A DNA stretch of 64,000 nucleotides from Delphinapterus leucas (GCF_002288925.2 NW_022098076.1:69695004-69759003), one strand, 5' to 3'; counted from the first letter of the stretch, positions 24,431 through 36,879 are shown. Numbers and translations: made by a program. Notes: generated from the letters alone by a model not told the origin.

Positions 24431-26317
24431 TTGCCATACAATTCTAAACAAATTACATTTGATTATATTTGGTATTGGTTTGGACCATTTTATAATATTA
24501 TGTAAATATATATATATGTATTGTGTGTTTATATATCTATATACTAACATCTCCTTATTTAAATTAAATAGTATATAAGATTTTTCCACTTAATTATTAA
24601 ATCAGAACTCATGAGTAGTGAGCCTGACTGAGAAAAAGGGTTTTAAGGAGTTTTGGTCTGCCAACTCGAATTCACTAAACTCTCATATGAAATTGTGAGT
24701 AAGCATTTTTTTATATAGAACTTTAGGTACAAACTTCATCTACTTTATAGGGTAGTGTCTATCCTTTGCCTGCTTGAGATACTTGAGCAAAGGAAGTACA
24801 AGGATGGCCTGCTCTCATTGATATTATTATTCAGTATTTTAAAATAAGTTATATGTGTTTATGGTTCTATTTATAACAGAATAAGCCCTACTATACAGTA
24901 CAATAATTTGTTATTGAGATAGAAATCTTGAAGTGTCTCTCAGAAGTACCACCTTCTGATTTGGTGCCAAGTATGATGGAAGACCACATTGTGACAGTGT
25001 AAGTGAGATCACACCAATTACCGAGGTTATAACTGGTTTTCCTTGATATTCCTTGGGCTTTCCATTTATTCAACATCTCTTTCAGAGCCACATGTCGAAA
25101 TCTAAGAAATGTTTCTACAAATTATTTATTTTCTTAAGCAATACAATGTTTCATCTGTAGGCCCAGATGTGTTGGGCATGAATAATTACTCTTTTACGAT
25201 ATTTTATAGAACATATTTTTTATATTATTAAATATTGGATAACTTGAGGCAAATCAGCCATCCTCTTTTCTTCAGTACCAAAAAGGAAGACGAGTAAACT
25301 TAATTGTGTGATAGAGCACAGTTTGCGAGAAAATCCCTGCAGTGGGGGATATTAAATATTTTTCTAGACTTCCTATTTGACTGTATATAATCTCCTATGA
25401 ATCTTGAAAAGAGAAAAAAGAGGAAACTTGAAAAGATGAGGTATAAGATTATCAAGGTATCAGCTCAAATAATTAATAAGTGATACGATGGGTTATCACT
25501 TGCCATCTAATTTTATACAAATTTACATTTGGTATTTGTTTGGACCATTTAATAATACTATATAAACATGCAAGAACTTACAAAAAATACATTTTCTTTG
25601 AGTTCATCTTGTCTTGGGAGTATGACCCATGTTTTCATTGGAATCAATTTTGAATAGTGCTTAACTAATATTACCAGGGCCTTACTAAGTGAGGGATATA
25701 TCTAGCCATTTAGGTGATAAACATCTAGAGATCAATTTTGCATTAGTAAGGCACAATTTAATACAATATATTTATTGATTTCTGTGTATTATTGATATAG
25801 CACCTTTTTTTCCCCCTGTGTTTAGTAGTTTTGTGATCTAGTGAATTTTCTTCCTTAAAACTGGTACGAAGGAGAGTTTATCATGTGGACAATTCAAACA
25901 CCGAGAGCCAATAGCAGCATTAAAAACCTGGAGCCTTAGTGCATTTCACAGTGTTCTCCATATTTTAATGATTACAGATATGCCCAGAATGAAGATAGAG
26001 CCTTTTGGGTGCTATGTTTGGATCAGCTCTTTAATCCACAAATTAAAATCATAGCAACTTGTTTTAAAACCCTTCTATGGAACAATGTTTAGAATGCTAA
26101 ACTGAGAATTCTAGTATCTGTTATCAAGGTGGTCTTGAGAAAAAAAAATGTTCTCTTTTATAGAGACTGGTATTCCAAATTCTTCATATGCATGTTGTAA
26201 CAATAATATCTGTTATTATGAATATTAGTATGGTGACTAACTTACAAAGACACACACATTTTACATTTTTCCCCATTTGCTCTATTCCTTTACATTTAAC
26301 CACTTAAGCTAAATAGA
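24428..26317. other. Unassigned AT-rich DNA with a direct repeat
   Basis: No gene or named repeat. A diverged direct repeat of about 75-80 bp lies at 24426-24508 and 25495-25567 ('tcacttgccat...ggtttggaccatt'). Confidence 0.4.
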
Positions 26318-26431
26318 TTATATATATATGTATATATGATAAAAATATATGATGTATACATCATATATATCATATATATATCATATATATGATATATATA
26401 TATATATATATCATATATATATGTATATATC
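26318..26431. repeat. AT-rich compound microsatellite with palindromes
   Basis: Mixed 'tatatatatgta' and 'tcatatatat' units. A perfect 24-bp palindrome centred between 26356 and 26357 (core 'gatgtatacatc') spans 26345-26368. Confidence 0.9.
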
Positions 26432-26834
26432 TCAGTTCCTCCCAGCTGAGTAATTGCAGGGAAATGACAAAAACACGGAGCTAAGTACAAGGCTCATTTA
26501 TCATCTCTGCTCCTGTGTGAAACCATGAAAGACTGCCCTGACTCACTGGGGCAAGTCCTGTTTTATGAGTCAAGGAGCACCACATCACAGGGTACTGTAA
26601 GATTTTCTTAGTCCAAGAGGCCCAGTGATATAAAATGACCACAGACTCTTTAAGGTCTTATCTTTGGGTGGTTCTATTTATCTTGGTTTCAGGAAGTAGG
26701 GTATCTTGTTAGGGAGTGCTTTCTCCGACGTGATTGAGGAAATCTATTCACCTGGCCCTGGCCCATTCACCTTCTGTTTCCATTGCCAGACTTAATAGGC
26801 TTTTTCAGCAACACGTGGAGATTTTAATCTATAA
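26432..26834. other. Unassigned DNA
   Basis: No gene or named repeat recognised. Confidence 0.4.
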
Positions 26835-26845
26835 ACCAGTAGCTA

Positions 26846-27058
26846 GGGCTTCCCTGGTGGCACAGTGGTTGAGAGTCTGCCTGCTGATGCAGGGGACGCG
26901 GGTTCGTGTCCCGGTCCGGGAAGATCCTACATGCCGCGGAGCGGCTGGGCCCGTGAGCCATGGCCACTGAGCCTGCGCATTCGGAGCCTGTGCTCCGCAA
27001 CGGGAGAGGCCACAACAGTGAGAGGCCCGCGTACTGTAACAAAAAAAAAGAAAAAAAG
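26846..27058 (+). mobile_element. CHR SINE, full length
   Basis: Plus-strand copy from 'gggcttccctggtggcacag' to an A-rich tail interrupted by G. Imperfect target duplication (about 10 of 12 bases, 26834-26845 against 27059-27070, ending 'tagcta'). Confidence 0.93.
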
Positions 27059-27070
27059 AAACATTAGCTA

Positions 27071-28315
27071 AAGCTACACCAAACTTATGAGAATCAATCC
27101 CAGCATATGTGAGATTTTAGTTTTATTGCCTAAGCGTCAATAATGGATATTATTTCTTAATGTGACAAGAGTGCAGAGGCTTCTAACTTCTTTGACCCTC
27201 TGGATTATTTCGAAGTATTTACTCTCTTCCTGGCAATCCCCAAACAATAGCAAAGGTGACTAAACCATTTTTATGGCATGATGTTGTTGATTTGTTTACA
27301 ATGATTCAGCTGAGTTTTCTTTCTGTTTGCTTTGTTGCTTGAATTAAATTTTTTTCACCCTTGATAAGGGGGTTTGCTAACCTATCCTCATATTACAGAA
27401 ACAATACATATCTAACATTACGTCTATTATATCTATCTTTTGGGTTGTACTAAATCTACCTTCCTTAATAGATGAAAAGTTTGTCTCTTTCCACCATAGA
27501 AGGAAGCCTAGAATATTCCTGAATATAGGATCTAATGTTGTACAAGGCTGTTGCAGAATAGTCTTCATAATACTGCATTCTTGACAGTATTCTTTTCTAC
27601 ACAAATCCACAGAGAAAAAGCTTCCCAATGACCACGCAAGGAAGGGGTCCTATTTGGGGTGACAGCCAGCTCTTCAGCTCAGTCAAATTATTTTAGTTTT
27701 ATTATTAGCTTTGAAATGTGTCAGTTGCCTCAAATATAAGTGACACATATTTAAATTTAAATGTATTTCTACAAAATAGAAATGATTTTTGGTGGACTCT
27801 CTAGGATTTTCTATATATTGTCTCACTTGTGATACTGTGGAAACTAGTAATACTAATTGCATTATTTTTAGAAGTGCATCAAAGACACTGGTACTTCCTA
27901 AAGTTGCATTTTCACTCTCTTATTTCCCATCCCTCTGGCAGTTTGGTAGGGTAGCATTTAGTTATGGTCTTCAGGCTATTGGTGGAAGTGGCATCTGTCG
28001 CATGGTGACCTTTCAGCTCTCTCTTCTGTCTCTACAAACAAGGAAACTTTGTGTTGAGATGGTGGAGGCACAGAATAAAAGCGATCTGGTTTCCTGAGGC
28101 ACTGCATGGAAGAGAGTTAACCTGGAAAGTTACCTAAGTCCATAAAGATTTTTGCACGTGTGAGAAATAAACCCCTTATAATATTAATTGCTGATAGCGT
28201 GGGGTTGTTTGTTAGCAAACTAAAACCTAGCTTATCCCTGACTCTCTGCGAGCACTTAGTAATTTATGAAGACTGTTTGCAAATGTTATTTCAATTGCTG
28301 TCTGAGATCCACTGC
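27071..28315. other. Unassigned DNA
   Basis: No gene or named repeat recognised. A 102-codon plus-strand frame (27789-28097) has no recognisable domain. Confidence 0.4.
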
Positions 28316-28385
28316 ACAGAGGAAGAACTTGACACTCTGGGAAGGCCTTTTTGTCTTTGGTCACACTCCTAGTAAATGGCAGTGA
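28315..28385 (-). mobile_element. Possible MIR core fragment
   Basis: 'ggtcacactcctagtaaatggcagtg' near 28357 resembles the reverse of the MIR core. Short, so uncertain. Confidence 0.3.
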
Positions 28386-29600
28386 CACATGTCACACGTA
28401 GGGCTCCTGTCACAAGTTTATAGCTCACTATATTATACCCATTGTCTTTCTCTCAAAATGAAATCCTTTTTGTCCACATACAGCTTTGGGTCTAAAAAGT
28501 GACCTTGAACCGTCATCTAGTCTCTTTCTTCTTCAGCAGGGTGACATCTGAGTCACTCTAATCGGGAAAGAGTCTCTTCTGTATATAAATATATCTTTTA
28601 GTATTCAGAACTGTGTGTACAAACAAAATCCTCTTATTCAGTAGATATTACTGCAGGGAATTACACTTTGTCTTAAGGACATAAAGCATCTGAAATTATT
28701 ATGGGAATCACAACATATTTTAAAAGTGAATTGCTTATGTGGAAGAAGTGACATTGAGAAATCTGAGAACAAATTTTTCAGAAAGCCTCTTTCATATTGT
28801 TTTTGCTGCTGTTTGATTTTTTTTTTCTCAAATTTCATTGCCTACAGTAAAAAAATACCTGCCTGATAATGAATAATGCTGTAATCAAGGTCCTCAGTTT
28901 TCTGTATAGCATTTGTTGAATGAAATGGAAATGAATATAAATGAAAGTTAATATAGAGTTGAAAGTGTTTGCCTTTTAAACTGACTGTACTGTCCTTATG
29001 TCTGCAGAGTTTACCATATTGTGATTTTGTTTAAATATACTTGATTTCTGGACCTCATTTTTGCCCTTGCTACTGTAACCCCCTCAGTATAATTATTTAT
29101 GCTATTCTGACCTGCTGACTAGAAGAAAATGGCATGTTGGGAAGACATTTGAAAACCATTCAGAAGCAGAAACTAAAGTATTAAGTAGATACCTAGATTA
29201 TTATTACATTAAATTTAAATACTTTTCCTATTTTCTCAAATTAGCATCAAACACTGTATGTCTCACTAGAAAAAAATAGGAGAAAAAATGTATAGAAGAG
29301 ATTAATTATTTTGCATGGCAAAAGAAAATCAAAGACCAATTTAGTCAAGCAGATCATGGGTATATTCTCTCATTAATATAATATAATTGAAAACACACAC
29401 ACGTTTGGGTAGAATAAAGGTCTATGGAAAATATTAGTTATAGAAAATAGCCACAAATAAGGACTTGTTCCTTTAAAATTAACACTAAACATGATAAGAA
29501 TTTTGAAATCATAAATGTTAAGAAATATCCCACTTATATCACAGATACACAACAATAGAAAATGAACAAAGGTAATGAGCTTCTAAATTCTCACTTCAAG
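28386..29600. other. Unassigned AT-rich DNA
   Basis: No gene or named repeat recognised. Confidence 0.4.
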
Positions 29601-29610
29601 AAGAAGGTGC

Positions 29611-29968
29611 AGGGCTTCCATGGTGAAGCAGTGGTTAAGAATCTGCCTGCCAATGCAGGGGACACGGGTTCGAGCCCTGGTCCAAGAAGAACCCACATGC
29701 CGCAGAGCAACAAAGCCCGTGCACTGCAACTACTGAGCCTGCGCTCTAGAGCCCACGAGCCACAGCTACTAAGCCCACGTGCCACAACTCCTGAAGCCCG
29801 AGTGCCTAGAGCCAGTGCTCTGCTCTGCAACAAGAGAAGCCACCGCAATGAGAAGCCCGCGCACCACAACTGAGAGTAGCCCCCGCTCACCACAACTAGA
29901 GAAAGCCTATGTGTGGCAATGACGATCCAGCGCAGCCATAAATAAATAAATAAATTAATTAATTAAAA
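29611..29968 (+). mobile_element. CHR-1-like long SINE, full length
   Basis: Starts 'agggcttccatggtgaagca', keeps A- and B-box regions ('ggggacacgggttcgagccc'), then several units of the 'ccacaactactgagcc' type, and an (aaat)n(taat)n tail. A perfect 10-bp target duplication 'aagaaggtgc' lies at 29601-29610 and 29969-29978. Confidence 0.93.
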
Positions 29969-29978
29969 AAGAAGGTGC

Positions 29979-30794
29979 TGGAAGAGATAGCTCTGTGATG
30001 CATTTGTGATTTTATGTTCTAAAACATTAAAGATATTTTGAAAGTGTTCATATATAAATTTCTCATAAATATCTTTTGTGTGGGACTCCTAAGAATACCT
30101 AATTAAAAAAAATCTTCCATCTACAAACATACACGTGAACATACCCATGTAAATTCTCACACCACCTTGACTGTACTTATTTTTGGCACTTATATCTTTC
30201 TGCTTCTATCTGTATATCCAAATCCTTATGTCAAAGACACAGAACAGCAACTTGCAGTTGAAGTAGTCTTTTCTGCATAAAACTTACCTGCTGCCTCTGC
30301 AACAGTATTAAGGAGTTGCTTGGCAAAGTAGTAAAAGCATTTCTGGAGTCAGTAACCACATGGACCCAGAGCGGTCCTGGCAAGGTATTTTTGTCATGCT
30401 CAGATTGGTTGTTTAAAGTGGGTTTGACTTACCCTTCTTCGGGTTTTAGTTACCTGGGATTACCCTAACCACAGCCAATCACGATTTATTCATTTACTAA
30501 CCCCACCTCTTTGAATCTTCCTTTCCGAGAGAAAGATGCAGTGCCATGCAATTTTGCCACAGAATCTTTCTAAGCTCTTTGTTATTGACAGACTGCAGCC
30601 TAACACAGCCTAAATAATTATGGATTACAGTTCCAACATTGTGATATGCTGTATTAGTGAAAAATATGCACTATGTATATTCTGTCATTAAGTTTTTACT
30701 ACTCTGTTCACTTGTGAGATTATTTGCTTTTTTATTCTTGACATTTCTCAATGAATGTCATCTAGTGCCTTTATTTTTTGGGTCGTCAAGGAAT
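29979..30794. other. Unassigned DNA
   Basis: No gene or named repeat recognised. Confidence 0.4.
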
Positions 30795-31255
30795 AGAGTT
30801 TACTTTTATTTATTTATTTATTGAAATATAGTTGATTTACAATGTGGTGTTAGTTTCAGGTGTACAGCAAAGTGATTCGGCTATACATACATATATATCT
30901 ATTTGTTTCAGATTCTTTTCCTTTTGGTTATTACAAAATATTGAGTATAGTTCCCTGTGATATACAGTAGTATTTATACAATGGAATATTACTCAGCCAT
31001 AAAAAAGAGTGAAATAGTGCCATTTGCAGAAACATGGATGGACTTAGAGATTATCATGTTAAGTGAAATAAGACAAAGACAGATATCATATGATATCACT
31101 TATATGTGGAATCTAAAAGAAAAAGATACAAATGAGCTTATATAGAGTTTGGAACTAACAATACACCTAACTATATATAAAATAGATAGCCAACAAAGAC
31201 CTATTGTATAGCACAGGGAACTATACTCAATATTTTGTAATAACCTATTGCCTTT
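30795..31255 (-). mobile_element. L1 3' end with 5' inversion
   Basis: Two L1 pieces point in opposite directions. 30795-30967 is a 3' UTR and tail in minus orientation (tail seen as 'tttatttatttatttattg'). 30968-31255 is the ORF2 C-terminus and 3' UTR in plus orientation ('acaatggaatattactcagcc' to 'ttttgtaataacctat'). Read on the minus strand this is the layout left by twin priming. About 44 bp of 3' UTR is present in both pieces, as an inverted repeat. No clear target duplication was found. A 62-codon frame at 30957-31145 is ORF2 C-terminus, not a gene. Confidence 0.75.
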
Positions 31256-31259
31256 AGTA

Positions 31260-31404
31260 CAGTCATCCATGGGTATCTGAGGGGGATTGGTTGTAAGACT
31301 CCCACGGATACCAAAATGTGGGATGCTCAAGTCTCTTCTGTAAAATGGGAGTATTGTTGGCTGAATCTGTAGATGAAGAACCCATGGATAGGAAGGGCAG
31401 ACTG
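31260..31404 (+). mobile_element. MER2 (Tigger-type), internally deleted
   Basis: Left end 'cagtcatccatgggtatctg', right end 'ataggaagggcagactg', interior 'gataccaaaatgtgggatgctcaagtc'. Shorter than full MER2. It directly abuts the inverted L1 tail. Confidence 0.75.
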
Positions 31405-31985
31405 AATTAAAGGGCTCCACCTAGCCACACTGAAACATACCACGTTGTCAGAACTTATACTTGACCTTGGTAAAATGAAAACCTTTCCTTTAGAAGAGTT
31501 ATTTGGGACAATGGAAATGTACGGCACTGGTAAAAAGGGTAAATTGAATAAGAACATTATTACTGAATATTATAATTAATGTACAATTTTCAAAAGAAAA
31601 ATATTCTTATAATAGTTTATAGTATTCAGTAAGTTAGAGTCATATAATCCACAAGGTAACTCACTCATTAAAATGAAAATGGAATAGACACCAGGTTTGC
31701 TTTCAGATGTGTTATGTATTATCATAACCTCCAACAAGGAAGGAGAGCAGACCAAGAAAAATGTGTAGGGCAGGTGTGTTAAGGAGATAGTTCAATGTTG
31801 TACAGGCTCTCTAAATGATTTTAAGTGGTCCCTTGGAGTCTTAATTCTGTAAAGCTTTTATCACGATGAAACAATTAATACAAGTAAGTCAGTATGTATG
31901 GCATATGTAACTAGAGACTACTAAAGTTAACACCTATGTGCCACTGCCTAGTTTACAGAGTAGAAATGTTTTATGTAGGTACCTG
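31405..31985. other. Unassigned AT-rich DNA
   Basis: No gene or named repeat recognised. Confidence 0.4.
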
Positions 31986-33570
31986 TGTGCCCCTTCCTGA
32001 TTTCATCACTCTCACCCCATCCCTGGTGTTCCATACTTCTGAACTTTGTCTTCAATATTATCTTCATTGGAATGATAGTTTTGCTACACTTGTATGGATC
32101 CTTAACAGTCTATGATTTACTTTTTATTCCTTTAACTTTCTGTATGACTGATATTATATTCTGTGTATTCTTCAATTTGCTTTTCTCATTCATCATTATG
32201 TTTCTGACATTCATGCATATTGATTCTTATAGCATCAGTTGTATTATTTTCAAGAATGTGACTCACTTTACTTATATTCATGAATCTCATTTTATTTCAT
32301 TTTCTTATTGATTGATATTTGGATGAATATAATTTTTTTCTGTAATAGGAAAAAGTGATGCCATGAATGGGTACATGATTTGCTCTTGGGGATTTACCTT
32401 AATGTGTAAACAAGAATCTTAGAGTATTAAATCTGAGTTTCACCTGATGATGACAAATTGCCTAATTGACAGCATCAATTTACACTTTGACTAGCTATGA
32501 AGTCTTATTGCTCCATTTCTCCCCAGTGTTTGGAATTGCCAAACATCTTCACTTTTGCCAGTCTGATGTATGTAAAATGCTGTCTCGTTGTGGTTATAGT
32601 CTGTAACTCTCTGATTAGCTATGAGTTTCAACATCTTTTTATGTTTATTAGACATGTGGGCTTCTTCCATGAAGTGGTTGCCTATACTTTTGTCCATTTT
32701 CTATAGGGTTATTAGTCTTTTTCTTGTTGATTCAAAAGACGCTAAGCCTTTTTGATCATACATGTTACAGATGTTTTGTCTCAGTTTGTGACTTGTCTTT
32801 TACTGTCTTCATGGTGTCTGTTAGTAAAGAGAAGTTTATTTTTTCTTTATGGTTTGTGTTTTTGTATCATACTTAAGGAATCATTTCCTCTTATATTCTT
32901 GTAAACATTCTTCTAAACATTAAAAAGTTTTGTTTTTCATATTTTGATCTTTAATAGACCTGGAATCAATTTTCATACACAGTGTGAGATATGGATTTAT
33001 TTTTCTTTCCTAAGTAGAAAACCAGTTGTTTAAGTACCATTTATCATCAATCATTACTCCTGTGATCTGCCATGCCAACTTGGCTGTAAGTCTAGTTTCC
33101 TATATATTGGTCAAATTTAGTACATATTAGGTTTTCTTTATGTGTACAATTGTCAAGTTCTGCACAAGTAGGACACTGCCTTAATTATCATAGCTTTATA
33201 AATAAGCTGTGTTAGCTTTTCCTCCACAATGCTTCTCTTCTTCAAAGATCTTTGTCTATGCTTGGCCCTTTGATGTTTCATATAATATTTAGAAGCAGCT
33301 TGTCAAAGTCCACAGAAACTCCTATTGGAATTTTGACTGGAATTGCAATGAATCTATAGATAAATCTAAAGAGGAATGACCTCTGAGTTTTTCTATCCAG
33401 GAGCAAATATGTCTCTTCATTTATTCATGTCTTCCCTAAACTTTTCAATAAGCCTTTATAATTTATATCAATAAATATCTTTCACGTCTTTCATAGACAT
33501 GTTTCTAGGTACCTAATATTTTGGATATTGTTATAAATGGAATCTCAAACTATTGTTTATTTATTTAACT
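31986..33570 (-). mobile_element. Ancient L1M, 3' part
   Basis: Minus-strand ORF2 relic, left to right running from 3' to 5': 'ccagtctgatgtatgtaaaatgc' near 32559, 'ctttttgatcata' near 32749, 'tattggtcaaatttag' near 33104, 'actggaattgcaatgaatct' near 33339, 'acatgtttctaggtacctaa' near 33498. No long frame is left. A 108-codon plus-strand frame within it is chance. Confidence 0.7.
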
Positions 33571-33634
33571 TTTCACTGTACCATCCAGGACCTCTACTTC
33601 AATTTTGAATAGATACAGTGATAGTGATAGAATG

Positions 33635-33990
33635 TGCTATAGGCTGAATATTTGTGTCCCTCCCCCCGCCTCTGCCAAATCCATATGTTAAAATCCTAAA
33701 TGCCCAATGTGATGGTATTAGGAGGCCTTTGGGAGATGATTAAGTCACGAGGGCCGAGCCCTCATAAATGAAATTAATGACTGTAAAAGAGGCCTGAGAG
33801 AAATCCCTTGCTTCTTCCACCACGTGTGGATACAGCAGAAAGTCTGTGATCTGGAAGTGGGTCCTCACCCAACCATGCCAGCACCCTGATTTTGGACTGC
33901 CAGCTCCAGAACTGTGAGAATAAATTTCTGCTGTTTATAAGCAAACCAGTCTCTGGTGTTTTGTTATAGCATCCTGAACAGACTAAGACA
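33635..33990 (+). mobile_element. Solo LTR of a MaLR/ERVL-type retrovirus relic
   Basis: Starts TG and ends CA. It has the typical 'ggctgaatatttgtgtccc' beginning, 'ggaggcctttgggagatgatt', and 'ctccagaactgtgagaata' near the polyadenylation region. A 5-bp target duplication 'gaatg' lies at 33630-33634 and 33991-33995. No internal retroviral sequence adjoins it, so it is a solo LTR left after recombination. MLT1/MST subfamily not resolved. Confidence 0.85.
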
Positions 33991-34312
33991 GAATGGTTAG
34001 ATATAATCTCATTACTGACCTGGCATGGAGGGAAATCCTTGCAAATAAATGGAAATAATAGTTATTTCAACAAATCTAGCTATAACAAAAGCACTCCTGG
34101 CAAATACATTTTCCACTGGCTTTTCATTCTATCTAAAACTTCAGCATTTGGAAACTCTTTGGGGTTTAGTTAAGATTAAATTGTTTTAGAGAGTATGGAG
34201 GATGTAACTGTTTAAGCACTTTAATAGTGATTTGCACCATAGCAAAGATTACATTATATCAGATAATAAAAGAATGAGGGTTAATTTTAACTAGGGGGAA
34301 AAATTTTTTTTT

Positions 34313-34402
34313 AAATTCTCCATCCTGAGTCATCCAAGGGCAAAACATCTGGTTACCAGTTTCCCTCATCTTATTCTCTGGATGACCCAGGATGGAGAAT
34401 TT
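34313..34402. other. Near-perfect hairpin (inverted repeat)
   Basis: Two 24-base arms (34313-34336 and 34379-34402) are reverse complements with a single A-C mismatch, separated by 42 bases. The core words are 'ccatcctgagtcatcca' and 'tggatgacccaggatgg'. It could be a tiny palindromic transposon relic or fold as an RNA hairpin. No function is shown by sequence alone. Confidence 0.85.
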
Positions 34403-35855
34403 TTTGTTCTATGGATCTGGTACATGTAACCAATAGATCTTTGCAAGAAGTCCATTTTCCAAGCTGCTGAGCCATGTGCACTACACAATCTGTCTCTTAA
34501 GGGGGCTTTGTTTGAGCAATGGAAACAGATGGCTGCCTGAACTTTGCTTTGAAGGATATGTAAGCAAAACCTCTAGAATTACCAGGGTAATTCTCTAGAA
34601 AAGTATAGAGTGAAATAATGTACACATCTGAGTATAGAGGCTGGTGAAAGCAGCCTGGTATGAATATAGATAGATAGATAGATATAGATATTAGCATACT
34701 GTTATAATAATAAAATTTACTTGTAATTTATTGAATGGAATGCAATGTTTATATATATGTGTGTGTGTTTGTGTGTGTCTAACACATAAATACATTTAGA
34801 TTGTGTTTTGCTTGTATGTTTAACACTTATGAGTTTTATTATAAATATGAGCATCCATTAATATCAATAGTAGTTGGTTACCATAGTTCCTTTATCAGGT
34901 GAAATATATGAGTAAACATAAGATAGGAAATGAATCGAGGTTAAGATGAATGGTGGTTAGGGCACCTGAAGCACCCATACTTTAGTCCCATATTAGGATT
35001 TATTAACAATGAAATTAGAGTCAAGTTTGCAAATTATTTTCTGTAATGTCCAATCCAACTTCTCCTTTAGGGGCAAAAGACTTTAAATGAGAAAAATGAC
35101 TGCCTGGGAAATATCAAGTAGAAGTAATAGATGCCTATTTCACTAATAATCATTATTTCACATCAGTTGTTTAACATGAAAAGGGCATGGTTTTACAATG
35201 CAATGGTTTTACAATGCCTAAACAATGAATTTCTAAGATGATTTCTAAGACAACAGAAGCGAGAAGAGTTCTCACACCTCCATGTCACCTAGGGCATATA
35301 TCTGAACATGGAAATAATTTCAAACTTCTTGCAAGATCACCACAAAGAAAAATGAGAAGAGAAGCCAGGTCACCTCAGAAATCAGTGCCAGGCTGCCAGA
35401 GGTTTACAGCTTCACTCTGTCCCAATGACTTCTGGAGATGAGAAGAGGATAGAGGGAGTGAGAGAGCGAATTTTTTTCTGATACTTTTATTTTTTGCAAC
35501 AATGATAATAAATTGCATTGCAGACCTTTTCAAAGCAATAAAAGATATGTTTCAGGAAGAGCTCTGCCACAGAATAACTGTGTGCTACTGAAAGCTCATT
35601 TCACAATGCATTTGTCCTCATCATTTATCATATTCATAGACCAAGGTTCTTCATGAATCTCAGGTATATAAAACATTAGTAAAGAGAAGGCATATCACTA
35701 ATGCTGGCCTGAGAACATAATAGGTTTGCTAGGTTTGCTCAAATCTACACCATCTATTTTTTTTAATCCTTCTGGCTCCATGCCATAATTTATAATGTGA
35801 CGGTAAGTAGTGAGAAAAACAATTAGCTGATATTATTTGAGTAGTTTGCATTTTG
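34403..35855. other. Unassigned DNA with small repeats
   Basis: Contains (gata)n near 34668-34687, a (tg)n run at about 34756-34778, and a 16-bp tandem duplication 'atggttttacaatgc(a/c)' at 35187-35218. Also contains the first copy (35002-35061) of a diverged direct repeat whose second copy is at 36133-36194. No gene recognised. Confidence 0.5.
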
Positions 35856-35859
35856 TCAG

Positions 35860-36042
35860 GTATGTGCACTTCACTTATGTACACATCACTAATTTGACCT
35901 CTTCAACCACCCTGCAAGGTAGATATTATTTCATAGGCCAAAAGGGTTTAGTCCTCCCCAGACTGTAATCGGGTTTTATGGAGATTGGCAGGACAAAGAT
36001 ATAAACCTGAGTCTTCTGATTGCAAGATGAGTGCTCTTTTTA
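35860..36042 (-). mobile_element. MIR-type SINE
   Basis: Reverse of MIR or its 3' relatives: 'aaccaccctgcaaggtagatattatt' followed by 'aacctgagtcttctgattgcaagatgagtgctctttt'. Confidence 0.6.
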
Positions 36043-36875
36043 CTGGGGATTATTTATTTGGTTGATTACACAATTAAAATTTTGGCTCAAAGGTAGAAAA
36101 AGTGTGTCTGCTTTCAGTTCCTTGGTATGAATTATTAACAATAAAAGTGAAAGGCGAGTTTGCAAATTATTTTTCTGTAATACCCAATTCATCCTGTAGA
36201 GGTAGCTGGATGGTGATTTAAATATTTGACCAAGTCCTGCATATATAGCGATCATTCTAATTCTAACAGGACACAAACTGTTAGAGTATTAACAGATAAT
36301 AAAGTACAGGATCGAGTATAAGAATTCCATTTCTGTCTTCCTGGAAGAATGTTTGCTGAAGTGGAAACAGGATTCGTCTATGCTGCTAGATTCTTTGAGA
36401 AAAACTGTGGGCTTGCAGTCAAGGGCATTTTCCTGTCATTGTCTCATATAGTCTGTTGATGAATGGATTTCTAATCACCAGCATTGTTCCAGTTGGGCAG
36501 AGGTCCATGGTTCTAGAAAATTCCATAAAGCCAAGTTTTATTGTGCTACACTCAGCATCAAACATAGCCAGTGACCCAGAAAGAGGTTAAGAGTATGCTG
36601 AAGTCATAATATGGCTGTTTCTAGGCTTATGTGGAATAAGATTCCTTGATTACCCTTCAATAAAATCCACTATCTTCTGAAAGGAGATAATGGCTTTGGC
36701 AAATGAAATTCATACTGGAACAACTCTGGTGGATTATATTTGCCACTGTAGGAATTTTCATAATGATTATGGCATTTGCTATATAAATTTACTGATAGTG
36801 CTAATAAAATTGAGTGGCTTCATTTGGCCACCCTTCCTCCCTCCCTCCCTTCCTTCCTTCCATGCTTTTCTATAT
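36043..36875. other. Unassigned DNA
   Basis: No gene or named repeat, apart from the second copy of the direct repeat at 36133-36194 and a (CCTT/CCTC)n run at 36831-36861. Confidence 0.4.
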
Positions 36876-36879
36876 TTTA

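Noticed and set aside
36831..36861. Possible regulatory pyrimidine tract
   Set aside because: It is a simple CCTT/CCTC microsatellite with no gene nearby.
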